Part shown: positions 1 through 7,419 of the stretch, piece by piece
Layout of the letters: the number at the start of each line of letters is the position of its first letter
How positions within the stretch are numbered: position 1 is the first letter of the stretch
NCBI GenBank assembly: GCA_016867395.1
Contig: VGJS01000047.1
Coordinates: forward strand, 1 to 32,114
Reading direction: 5' to 3'
Length of the DNA stretch: 32,114 bases
DNA from: Candidatus Handelsmanbacteria bacterium
GTDB taxonomy: Bacteria > Latescibacterota > UBA2968 > UBA8231
Translations under genes and position numbers: made by a program
Notes under the pieces: generated by a model
Database searches by the model: none
What the model was told of the DNA's origin: nothing
The model's input: only the letters and a program-made list of their open reading frames with translations

Positions 1-112
1 TGGCGGTGGGCTCGAACTCCTGGGCCAACTCTTCCGGGTTGCGACCCGCTTGAGACAGCTCGATAATCTGACGCCGAAACTCCGGCGGATAGGGTGGGCG
101 TGATCTCGGCAT
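1..112 (-). CDS. IS3-family transposase OrfA, N-terminus (partial)
   Basis: The reading frame starts with ATG at 112 and runs off the left edge, giving 37 residues beginning MPRSRPPYPPEFRRQII and continuing ELSQAGRNPEELAQEFEPTA. This is the characteristic start of IS3-group OrfA proteins, the helix-turn-helix subunit that binds the inverted repeat and is normally joined to the DDE subunit OrfB by a -1 ribosomal frameshift. A GAAAGGAG ribosome binding site lies just upstream. Whether the element is complete cannot be seen. Confidence 0.8.
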   Translation of the reverse strand, partial: MPRSRPPYPPEFRRQIIELSQAGRNPEELAQEFEPTA

Positions 113-168
113 CGCGGACTCCTTTCACTCAAGTGATAAGGTGTCCACCAAAACGGGTCAACTCCAGT
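1..168 (-). mobile_element. End of an IS3-family element
   Basis: The minus strand reads inward from a probable terminal inverted repeat at about 142-168, which contains the motif GACCCGTTTTGGTGGACA. It then enters a short leader with a GAAAGGAG ribosome binding site and the start of an IS3-type OrfA at 112. The rest of the element lies beyond the left edge. The exact outer end and any target duplication cannot be fixed from this side alone. Confidence 0.75.
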
Positions 169-509
169 GGGCACTCACCTGCCCGATATATACACTGGTC
201 AGCGTAGCACACACGCTTCGGGGTGTATTTTTGGGCCACAATAGCCCAAAACAGGCGCACCACTTTACACCACCCCCGTAACCCGGCCGTCGCCCCTCCG
301 AGTCTACCCCTTCATGTCTGGGACGCTTCGCTCTCGCGGTCGGCCTCCCCAGGCTACGAACCAGCCAACTCCTCGCTCGAGGCACCCGCACAGCAATCTA
401 CTTGACGGTGCGGGTAAACATTCGGTATGATTGGTATCCACACATGATTGAGTGTATTTGCGTTCTCTCTTTCGGATTACACTCATATATGCCCCCTGAT
501 TGGCCCGTT
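169..509. other. Non-coding stretch between IS remnants
   Basis: I see no convincing gene here. The short open frames have no recognisable protein features. The stretch is less GC-rich than the chromosome further right. Its one visible structure is a perfect 8-bp inverted repeat (TTTTGGGC / GCCCAAAA, 229-236 and 244-251) with a 7-base loop, which could be an old terminator or an IS-related hairpin. Confidence 0.5.
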
Positions 510-1504
510 ATGTCGACCGCTATAGCAACTCAACCCTCGTTTTCGCTCCCGGCCAGAGAGTATGTTGAAGTATGGTTGTGCCGCCGCATCGAGACGATGA
601 TGGAAGCGCTCTTTGAGGCAGAAATAGCCGACTACCTGGGTCGGCCTCGCCATGTACGGACGCAGAAGGACCCGGCCAAGCCGCGCTCTCGCAACGGCTA
701 CAGCAGGCCACGCACGGTCAGGCTCCAATGCGGGGAGGTGACCATCCGTGCGCCTCGCACAAGAGGCGGGGGGGACCCGTACAAAAGTACACTCCTCCCC
801 AGATTCATTACCCGCAGCGAGGAACGGGGGTGTTGCTGCCAGATCTTTTCCTCCATGCGCTGGCCCTGAAGGATTTCGACCAAGCGGTCTTCAGCCTTCT
901 GGGAACCGCAACCGAGCTCCCGGCCGAAAGTATGCTGCGTTTGCGCAAAGCCTGGGAGGACGACCAGAACCAGTGGCGGGAGCGCCGCTTAGATGTCCCG
1001 AGGATCTGCCTAGCCTGGGCCGATACACTTGTCGTCAGGACAGGCCGAGGGGAGGAGACCGCGACCCTGCTGGTGGTGATCGGCGAGCCCTTCGGCGGGC
1101 CAGCCGAGGTGTTGGGCCTAATAGCGGGCTTCAAGGAGTCGCCGGAGGCTTGGCTGGCCCTACAGTATCAGCTCGACAATCGCGGCCTTGTCGTGCCGCT
1201 GCTGGTGTTGCCAGGGGGCAGCTTGAAAGCCTGGTCGTCACCTGAAATAGCGTGGCCCAAACGACTCCATCAGTTGTCCTGGTTTCACAAATTCGTCTGC
1301 GTCCTGGGACAGCTACCCAAAGAAGAGCAGTGCCGCGCCCTTTCCATGTTGGCCCTTATACCTGCGGCCGCCACCCGGCAGGAGGCAGAGACGCGGAAGG
1401 CGGGCTTTGGCGAGAGATATCGGACCCAATGTCCTTCAGCTGTGGATGTCCTTGAGCGGGACTGGGAGCACATGCTGGCGGTCTACGACATACGGAAACC
1501 CTGA
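510..1504 (+). pseudogene. IS256-family (Mutator-type) transposase, frameshifted and 3'-truncated
   Basis: The first part, from ATG 510, contains EALFEAEIADYLGRPRH and then NGYSRPRTVRLQCGEVTIRA, the typical N-terminus of IS256 transposases, and fits down to LLPRFITRSEE. Near 820-830 the frame changes. The second frame carries LLPDLFLHALALKDFDQAV, the first catalytic region (WADTLVV in place of the usual WVDGVYV), LPKEEQCRALSMLALIPAAA and finally DVLERDWEHMLAVYD. The frame change is what one missing base would give. Homology stops at about 1495, so roughly the last 70-80 residues with the third catalytic acid are gone. The element is non-functional, and its right end is replaced by the ankyrin-gene region. 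Confidence 0.85.
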
Positions 1505-1526
1505 GATATCAGTGGAGGCACGAGCG

Positions 1527-1812
1527 ATGATTCACCAGGATCTGTTCGCTGAAATCCGCGCTGGCGACGGCGGCGCCGTGCGAATGAATGCGCCCAACAT
1601 GCTGGAGCAATCGCCGTCGCTCGGTGGAACATCCCTGATCGCGAATGCGATGCACCACGGGGACTGTTGCGAGGCAACCGAGATGCGACTCGAAGCGGGA
1701 CGCCGACATCAACGCCAAGGACTCCATGGGCATGACTACCCTGGCCTGTGCGATGGCGCGGAAACTCGTCCGCATCCCCGAGGTGCTTCGGCGCCACGGG
1801 GCCACCCACTGA
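1527..1812 (+). pseudogene. Ankyrin-repeat protein, frameshifted
   Basis: An ATG at 1527 follows a GGAGG motif at 1514-1518 with good spacing. The first frame reads MIHQDLFAEIRAGDGGAV, a common opening for small ankyrin proteins, and goes on to a helix pair ending in RLEAG. At about 1697 the frame must change (net +1 base) to continue as ADINAKDSMGMTTLACAMA and then VLRRHGATH, a clear ankyrin repeat, ending with TGA at 1810-1812. Repaired, it would encode about 95 residues with two or three repeats, probably a protein-binding module. It may be a decayed partner or immunity-type cargo gene for the next gene; that role is a guess. Confidence 0.6.
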
Positions 1813-1825
1813 AAGGTGGTGCGCC

Positions 1826-2353
1826 TTGACACTGAAAGAGATCATCTGCCGGCATCCTACCTGGGCAGGGGCACGGTACTATCTGCTCGGCTCCTACCCT
1901 GAGACCAGAGACGACGTCGACAAGTACGGCAGTGTTTTTGAGGCACTGGTGTACATGGTCCCCCGGCCTTCGACCGTGCACATTTTCGTCGACTCGGTTC
2001 TAGTGCCAGGGGGTGGTGCGGCGCCTTCGGTCAGAGTCTTCGGCCGGGATGGCCGGATGATGAAGGATATGCCCGACTTCGACCGCTTCGGCCGGTCCCG
2101 GGAGAGTCCTCTTGCCGACACTCTGGTTTCGTTTGCTCTCCAGTTTGTTCCCTGGGAGGACTGGTTGGGCATGGAGATCGATCCCCGGACGCTCGAGACC
2201 GTGGAGGAAACTGCAATCATCGCCCACTGCCTAAAGAACATGACCTTCGCTGGTTTTGATCAGGAAAAGATTCGACGGCGGTGGAACGAGCTAAAGGCAG
2301 AGGTGGGGAAGGGGGCGTTCCGGCCTTGGAGGCCGACGGGGAAGGTGGCATAG
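1826..2353 (+). CDS. Uncharacterised small protein, DUF6557-like
   Basis: I chose the TTG at 1826 because AAAGGTGG lies 5 bases upstream at 1812-1819; earlier in-frame starts lie inside the ankyrin remnant. The product has 175 residues (MTLKEIICRHPTWAGARYY...) and no signal peptide or membrane segment. Its C-terminal half has FVPWEDWLGMEID and then IIAHCLKNMTFAGF, a pattern I associate with a widespread family of soluble bacterial proteins of unknown function (DUF6557, from memory). The gene starts 14 bases after the ankyrin stop and is followed by a terminator, so the two were probably co-transcribed. Its position between IS remnants suggests accessory cargo. Molecular function is unknown. 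Confidence 0.7.
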   Translation: MTLKEIICRHPTWAGARYYLLGSYPETRDDVDKYGSVFEALVYMVPRPSTVHIFVDSVLVPGGGAAPSVRVFGRDGRMMKDMPDFDRFGRSRESPLADTLVSFALQFVPWEDWLGMEIDPRTLETVEETAIIAHCLKNMTFAGFDQEKIRRRWNELKAEVGKGAFRPWRPTGKVA

Positions 2354-2382
2354 GCGATTTTCAGCTATTGGCCCTGGCAAAT

Positions 2383-2424
2383 GAAGAGGTCGGCGTCCGT
2401 GAGATGCCGACCTCTTCGTTTGTT
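2383..2424 (+). terminator. Rho-independent terminator after the DUF6557-like gene
   Basis: A perfect 12-bp stem, GAAGAGGTCGGC at 2383-2394 with GCCGACCTCTTC at 2406-2417, has an 11-base loop and is followed by the T-rich GTTTGTTGTT. It sits 30 bases after the upstream stop codon. The T tract is interrupted, so efficiency may be moderate. Confidence 0.8.
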
Positions 2425-2494
2425 GTTGGGAGAATGTAGCCGGCTAGACGAAGGTATAGTCGGTGGAACCCCGCACTATGGGAGTCAGTAAAAA

Positions 2495-3330
2495 TGTCTG
2501 TCTAAATGGGGCGGGATCTGTGTGCTTCACAGACTTCGTTTCAAGGAATAGAGCTTCAAATCGGCCTAATAATTCTGTACCCGATAATTCCTTTTGGATC
2601 GGTCATACTGCGCTTCAACTTCATCCCAGAAGGGAGCCTTTGAACTCAGCTCGCGGTATATATCCATTGTGGGCGCCATGGGGTCGCGCCCAATGGTCTT
2701 AATGCTGCCAGTAGCCTAACTGCTCACCAAATCGGGACTGTTAAGATCGACGGTAGCATAGAACTCTGCCTTGTCCGTCTTCTGATAGCGCTCAACCTTG
2801 CCCTTTAGATGGGGTGAGCGGGGTTTTACAGGTCGAAACTTGATCGAATAATCCATCGCCGATCTTGGACCGTGGAGGCGAAGAAGTCCCGGCCACGGTC
2901 AGTCTGGATGCGCTGGATAGGGAACGGCATCTCTTCGATGACCTTGTCGATTAAGAGGACCGTGTTGGCGGCCGTGCGGCGGTCGTACAGGGCCAGCACG
3001 CGGTAGCGGGTACGGTCATCGATAGCCGTATACTGGAACAGGCCAGGAGCGATCTTGCAGGTATCACTCTGTACTCGGTCACCAGGGATCGGACGCGGGT
3101 AGCGTGTATACCTTGCCTTGCCACGGTGGGGGCATAGAGGAGCTACCTGATGCCCGATCAAGGTCTTGTGGATGGTCCCTAGAGCCAGACGCATCTCCTG
3201 CACCCGATGCAGCTGGCTCTGGCGTCTTCGGGCACCCAAGTTGCGGTCTTTCCGTAGCTTAAGAATCTGCTGCTCAATGGTAGGAGTCCGTTTTTGGTTG
3301 GTGGTATGGGACGGGGTGCCTGCCCTCCGG
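2495..3330 (-). mobile_element. Degenerate IS481-family element
   Basis: A probable terminal repeat (TGTCTAAATGGGGCGGGAT, about 2499-2517) lies 10 bases outside the final transposase stop at 2528. The matching end on the other side (about 3317-3330) is not visible, because the N-terminal helix-turn-helix coding part is missing. The element therefore looks truncated, ending about 80 bases from the stop of the Wzc-like gene. Confidence 0.65.
2528..3330 (-). pseudogene. IS481-family transposase, N-truncated with several frameshifts or stops
   Basis: Reading leftward, the remnant begins within the helical region (PTIEQQILKLRKDRNLGAR) and continues through an rve/DDE integrase core: GDRVQSDTCKIAPGLFQYTA, then AIDDRTRYRVLALYDRR and IEEMPFPIQRIQTDRGRDFF, with the first two catalytic aspartates visible. 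Near 2860 the frame changes; YSIKFRPVKPRSPHLKGKVE, with the expected glutamate, and FYATVDLNSPDL follow. A stop near 2723 and a further frame change precede a fragment ending PFWDEVEAQYDRSK. At least three disabling changes make it inactive. Confidence 0.85.
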
Positions 3331-3412
3331 GTCCGGGCCCGGCGGCGGGTGAGGTGGGTGGTGGTAGGCCGGCGTCCCGGGGTCAAGGGCCCGCTGGGGG
3401 CCTACGGCCGGC

Positions 3413-6400
3413 TCAGCGGGGCACGACCCGCCCGCCGCCGGCTTCGCGTTCCAGAAAATGCTGCGCCGCCGCGGCGTTCTCAAAGGCGCCGGCCAGCACC
3501 CTGACGGCGCTCTCGCTGAGGGGCTGCACGTAGGCCAGTGCCTCTTTAGGTCCAAGTTCCCTAAGGGAGGAGTGGGCCTGGGCGGCCGATTCGCCGTCGC
3601 TTAACTCCACCGCGTAGGGCAGGCGCAGGACCCGGTACTTCTCCAGGACCCCCTGTTCCTGGAGTTGTCTGCCCCGGCGGCGGGCCTCGTTGGCGCTGGA
3701 GAAACTGCCCACCAGCAACCGCCGGTACGGCTGGCCCTTGACCACCACCGGCGAGAAGAAGGCGTCGAGGTTCCTGGCCCGCAACTGGGCCAGGGTGCGC
3801 GGCGCCCACTTGCTGTCCGGGGGATAGGAGGCCACGTGGATGGCGTACGGCTGCGGCCCAGTTCGGGGGGCCACCCGCGCCGGCGGCGGGGGTTCCTCCG
3901 CCTCCGGCGCAGGAGCCTGAGCGGTAGGGGCCTCGGCCGGCTCCGGCTCTGACTTCCCGGTGAAGACCATCTCCTCCTCGGCAGCGGCGATGCCCTCCTC
4001 CTCTGTGACCGGCACCGACGCCGCCACCGCGACGGCGGCGGTGTCCTGGGGCGGCGGGGCGGTTTCCTCAAAGACCTTGGCTGGCACCGGGGTAATCACC
4101 TGGGCCTCGCGTGGGGGATACTCCCGTAACACTGGCACCAGGCCCAGGGGTTTGGCCAAATACCCGCTCTGCCAGGCCAGGCCCAGGCCCACCAGCAACA
4201 GCGACAGGACCGAAACCACCGCGCCCCCGGCCCGGGACTGCCGCTCATCTTCGTCTTCGTCTTCCTCCTCGTCCCCCAGGTCGGCGTCCTCGGCGCCGCT
4301 AAGACGCTTCTTCAGCTTGCGGAACCGGTCCTCGGCCTTCTCGCGCAGGGTGCGGGGCTGGGCCTTGGACTCGGCGCTATAGCGGTAATCGGAGCGGTAG
4401 CCCAGGTCCTGGTATTCCATGCTCACGTCGGCGGCGTGCAGGCCGTTGAGGACAATGCCCAGCAGGTCGATCTGCACGCTTTTGAGCAGCGAGGTGGAGC
4501 GCTTGAGCGACGCGCGGGGCACCTCGCCGACCTTGTAGACCATCAGCGCTCCGTCCACCTTCTTGCCCAGGATGGCTGCGTCGGTCACCTGCAGGGCCGG
4601 GGGCGAGTCGAAGAGCACCACGTCATAGGCCTCGCGCACCTGGGCGATGAACTCGGTCATCCGCCGCGAGTTGAGCAGTTCGGCCGGGTTGGGCGGGATG
4701 GAGCCGCTGGGGATGATGTGCAGGTTGCTGATCCCCTGGGTCTGGAGGATGTCCTCCATGCCCATGCCGCCGGTGACGATGTCGGTGACGGTGCGGATAA
4801 CCTGGTGCCAGTCGTAGTTGCCCACGATCACCTCGGTCATCCCCGGCTCATTGTCCAGGCCGAAGAGCTTAGCCATGGTGGGCTTGCGCAGGTCGCAGTC
4901 CACCAGCAGGGTGCGCTTGCCCAACTGGGCCATGGTCATGGCCAGGTTGGCGATGGTGGTGCTCTTGCCCTCGCGCAACATCGAACTGGTCACCATCAGG
5001 CAGCGGACGCCTTTTTCGACGGTGACAAACTCGATGTTGGTGCGCAGGGTGCGGTAGGACTCGGACATGGTGGACTGGGGGTCGAAGAAGGCCACCAGTT
5101 GCGCCTTGCGCTGCACGGTGCGTTCGTCGCTGATGTCCAGGTTGCGCCGCCGCAGGGAGGCGCGCACGTCATCGAGATTGATAGAGGGGATGATGCCCAC
5201 CACCTGGGTGGCGGTGTATTCCTGCACGTCCTCCACCGTACCGATGGAGGTGTCCAGCGATTCGGCGACCACGGCGAAGACGATGCCCAGCACCAACCCC
5301 AGGATCACCCCCACCAGCGCCCGCTGGGCCGGGTTCTGCGGGTTGGTGGGCGCCGAGGGGGTCACCGCACGCTGGAGCACCGTCACCTCCTCGATGCGGT
5401 CCGCCTCGCGGATGCGGGCGTTCTGATATTCCTCCTCCAGGACCCCCACCACCTGCTGGCGCAGGTTCACCTCGCGCTGGAGCCGGCCCAGTTCCTGGCC
5501 CTTAATGGGCAGTTGGTCGTATTCCAGTTGAGCTCTGGCCAGCAGCACGCGGGCGGCCTCCAGGTCGTGGGCCAGGACCTGAAGCCTGGCCCGCAGCTCG
5601 TCCTTGAGGTTCCTAATTAACTCGACGACCTTGGCCTGCACCTGCTGCACCTTGGGGTGGTCCTCGGTGTACTGCACCAGCATGGAGCTGCGTTCCAGCT
5701 GCAGGTTGTTGAGCTGCTGGGTGAGAGAGATGAAGGCTTCGCCCACCCTGGTGCGCGAAGCCCCCTGCATGGTGCGCTTTGAGAGTGCCTGGTTCCGGTC
5801 GATCTCCGTCAGCATCGTTTCGATGCCCCGGAGGTCCTGGTCCAATTGGTTGATTGTCTGCTTCGCGGTGTTGATCTGGCTGAGAATGGACCCGGCCTGG
5901 GCGTCGATGGAGACCAGTTGCTGCTGCTCGCGGTAGGCCTGCACCGAATCTTCGGCCAGGGCCAGGGCCAGGCGGGCTCGCTCGCGCTGCTGCTCGACGA
6001 AGATGCGGTGCTGCTTAGACTTTTCGTTCTTCTGGGCGTTTTTGTACTCGGCGAAGACCACGGCCACTGCGTCGGCCAGCTCGCGCGCCGCCTCCGCCTG
6101 CGACCCGGTGGCCTCGATGCCGATGATGTTGGTGTAGCCCTCCTGGCTGGTCTTGATATGGGCCTGCAGGCCCAGCACCATCGCCGTCGAGTCCTCCTCC
6201 GTACGGCTGCCCTCGAAAAGCCTTAGGTACTCGGCGGTGCGCCGGATCACCGGAAAACTGGTAATAATCGAGCGCTGGGTTTCCAACTGGTCGCTGCCGC
6301 CCCCGCCAAAACCCATGTACTGGGCGTTGAGAGAGGCCAGGCTTTCGGGGGAGGCGATCTGCACCTTGGAAACGGCCTTGTAGATGGGCTCCGGTTTCCA

Positions 6401-6517
6401 GATGTGGGTGATGAGGAAACTGAAGAACCCCAGCAGGGCCACCGTGAAGATGACGATGCCCTTGCGCCGGCGCATGATGCGCCAGTAGTCTCGGAGGGTT
6501 ATTTCGTACGGGGCCAT
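3413..6517 (-). CDS. Wzc-type polysaccharide co-polymerase / BY-kinase with C-terminal SPOR domain
   Basis: This 1034-residue inner-membrane protein should control chain length and export of a capsule or exopolysaccharide. Seen in order: Wzz domain with transmembrane segment 21-38; long coiled coil about 160-385; second transmembrane segment about 400-418; tyrosine-kinase domain about 470-695 with Walker A SSMLREGKST (511-520, K518), Walker A' LLVDCDLRKP (537-546) and Walker B VVLFDSPP (633-640). A tyrosine cluster follows (Y702, Y707, Y711, Y713). Normal Wzc proteins end about here. This one adds an acidic linker (749-758), a third membrane helix (about 766-782), a Pro/Ala/Glu-rich stretch and a SPOR domain (about 889-968, YAIHVASYPP then YRRLLVGSFSSANEA), plus a weaker SPOR-like half. 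The Walker A has LR where PG is usual. It lies 60 bases after kptA at the end of the division operon, and an IS481 remnant lies beyond its stop. Confidence 0.9.
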   Translation of the reverse strand: MAPYEITLRDYWRIMRRRKGIVIFTVALLGFFSFLITHIWKPEPIYKAVSKVQIASPESLASLNAQYMGFGGGGSDQLETQRSIITSFPVIRRTAEYLRLFEGSRTEEDSTAMVLGLQAHIKTSQEGYTNIIGIEATGSQAEAARELADAVAVVFAEYKNAQKNEKSKQHRIFVEQQRERARLALALAEDSVQAYREQQQLVSIDAQAGSILSQINTAKQTINQLDQDLRGIETMLTEIDRNQALSKRTMQGASRTRVGEAFISLTQQLNNLQLERSSMLVQYTEDHPKVQQVQAKVVELIRNLKDELRARLQVLAHDLEAARVLLARAQLEYDQLPIKGQELGRLQREVNLRQQVVGVLEEEYQNARIREADRIEEVTVLQRAVTPSAPTNPQNPAQRALVGVILGLVLGIVFAVVAESLDTSIGTVEDVQEYTATQVVGIIPSINLDDVRASLRRRNLDISDERTVQRKAQLVAFFDPQSTMSESYRTLRTNIEFVTVEKGVRCLMVTSSMLREGKSTTIANLAMTMAQLGKRTLLVDCDLRKPTMAKLFGLDNEPGMTEVIVGNYDWHQVIRTVTDIVTGGMGMEDILQTQGISNLHIIPSGSIPPNPAELLNSRRMTEFIAQVREAYDVVLFDSPPALQVTDAAILGKKVDGALMVYKVGEVPRASLKRSTSLLKSVQIDLLGIVLNGLHAADVSMEYQDLGYRSDYRYSAESKAQPRTLREKAEDRFRKLKKRLSGAEDADLGDEEEDEDEDERQSRAGGAVVSVLSLLLVGLGLAWQSGYLAKPLGLVPVLREYPPREAQVITPVPAKVFEETAPPPQDTAAVAVAASVPVTEEEGIAAAEEEMVFTGKSEPEPAEAPTAQAPAPEAEEPPPPARVAPRTGPQPYAIHVASYPPDSKWAPRTLAQLRARNLDAFFSPVVVKGQPYRRLLVGSFSSANEARRRGRQLQEQGVLEKYRVLRLPYAVELSDGESAAQAHSSLRELGPKEALAYVQPLSESAVRVLAGAFENAAAAQHFLEREAGGGRVVPR

Positions 6518-6568
6518 GAATCGGCTCTTTCAGGCCGTCGGCAGCCGGCTCGTTCGGCCTCGGCCAGC

Positions 6569-6595
6569 GCCACCGGCCTAACGCCTGCCGGTGGC
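6569..6595 (-). other. Hairpin spanning the kptA stop codon
   Basis: A perfect 9-bp inverted repeat, GCCACCGGC at 6587-6595 and GCCGGTGGC at 6569-6577 on the minus strand, has the kptA stop codon (6580-6578) at the edge of its 9-base loop. No T tract follows, so it is not a classical terminator. It may protect or process the mRNA between kptA and the kinase gene. Confidence 0.45.
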
Positions 6596-7276
6596 CTTGC
6601 GCGGCCGCCGGCCGAAGGCTGGCTCCGACGCCTGGGCGGCGGAGGCGGAACGGGACGGGCTCGCCGTTGGGGGCCGGTGGTCGCCGGGCCGCCTTTCGCG
6701 CCGCTCGCCTTCCTGGGGAGCCCGCCTGGCCCCCTCCGGCAGTTCCACGTCGTGGGCCTCGCCCACAAACTGCGCCGAAACCTGCCCGGTGAGGATCACC
6801 TCGCCCCGCTTGTGGAACTGCTGGCCCGCGGCCTGGGCCTGGGCGGCGAGGATTTCGATCACGCAGGGATCGCCGGGCTGGTGGCTGCGCTCGGCAGCCG
6901 CCTCGCGGCTGAGGGAGAGGTGTACGTAGTAGCGGTCCACCGGCTTAATCCCCTCAGCGCGGAACCGCGCCACCTCCTTGCGCAGACACCCCATGTAGAG
7001 CAGCTGTGGGGCCGCCATCGGCTCCCCGTCCAGCTCGACGAAGAAGCTGTGCCCGTACAGGGCCCGGATGCCACGCTCGCCGATCTCAAAGCGCGGCGCC
7101 TGGGCCTCCTCGACCAGCCGCCGTATATCCCCCTCCTGCGCCACGGGGTAACGTTCCTGCACAGCCCGGAGCATCTCGTCGAGGCGGACAAAGCCTTGGG
7201 TATCGATTTGGAGCCCGGCCTCCTCGGGCCGGTGGCGCAGGTAGAGTGCGAGCAGTTTCGACAGGCGGCTGTTCAC
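6578..7276 (-). CDS. kptA: RNA 2'-phosphotransferase, KptA/Tpt1 family
   Basis: KptA/Tpt1 enzymes remove a 2'-phosphate from RNA using NAD+. I chose GTG at 7276 because AAAGGA lies 10 bases upstream at 7287-7292 and because SRLSKLLALYLRHRP is the family's normal N-terminus. The product has 232 residues. Expected catalytic residues are present: R14-H15, R71 in IRALYGHS, H119 in YVHLS and R130. The usual LYHGT motif reads LYMGC (94-97), a notable change. After about residue 175 comes a basic, low-complexity tail not typical of the family. Bacteria generally lack the tRNA-splicing pathway that makes the eukaryotic substrate, so the role is open. Its place between ftsZ and a polysaccharide kinase, on the same strand, is unusual. 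Confidence 0.85.
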   Translation of the reverse strand: MNSRLSKLLALYLRHRPEEAGLQIDTQGFVRLDEMLRAVQERYPVAQEGDIRRLVEEAQAPRFEIGERGIRALYGHSFFVELDGEPMAAPQLLYMGCLRKEVARFRAEGIKPVDRYYVHLSLSREAAAERSHQPGDPCVIEILAAQAQAAGQQFHKRGEVILTGQVSAQFVGEAHDVELPEGARRAPQEGERRERRPGDHRPPTASPSRSASAAQASEPAFGRRPRKATGRR

Positions 7277-7299
7277 GGGGATTGGGTCCTTTCTCGCTG

Positions 7300-7321
7300 G
7301 TCCGGCGCACCCGCGCCGGAC
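7300..7321 (-). other. Perfect hairpin directly upstream of the kptA ribosome binding site
   Basis: On the minus strand GTCCGGCGC, loop GGGT, GCGCCGGAC forms a 9-bp GC-rich stem with a 4-base loop. It ends 7 bases before the AAAGGA ribosome binding site of kptA. There is no T tract. It could limit ribosome access, block upstream read-through or mark an RNA processing site. Confidence 0.5.
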
Positions 7322-7359
7322 AGGGGTTGGCAAGGATGCACCGGACAACGCCGGCGCGA

Positions 7360-7390
7360 GGGCGACGCACGATAGAAATATGCATCGCCC
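7360..7390 (-). other. Second hairpin in the ftsZ-kptA gap
   Basis: GGGCGATGC (7390-7382) pairs with GCGTCGCCC (7368-7360), with one G-T wobble and a 13-base AT-rich loop, 30 bases after the ftsZ stop. With the hairpin at 7300-7321 it fills most of the 143-base gap, which suggests a structured mRNA segment separating ftsZ from kptA expression. Confidence 0.4.
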
Positions 7391-7419
7391 TCCCCGCAGC
7401 CACAACCACCCTGCCCCGC

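Noticed and set aside
4245..4280. A (TCTTCG)n-like simple repeat as a possible regulatory or phase-variable tract
   Set aside because: It encodes the in-frame acidic Glu/Asp linker of the Wzc-like protein; unit length is a multiple of three, so length changes would not switch the frame.
4436..5620. A 394-codon plus-strand open frame opposite the Wzc-like gene, rich in histidine
   Set aside because: It is antisense to a well-supported gene; the histidine and glycine bias comes from complementing its codons, and no ribosome binding site precedes it.
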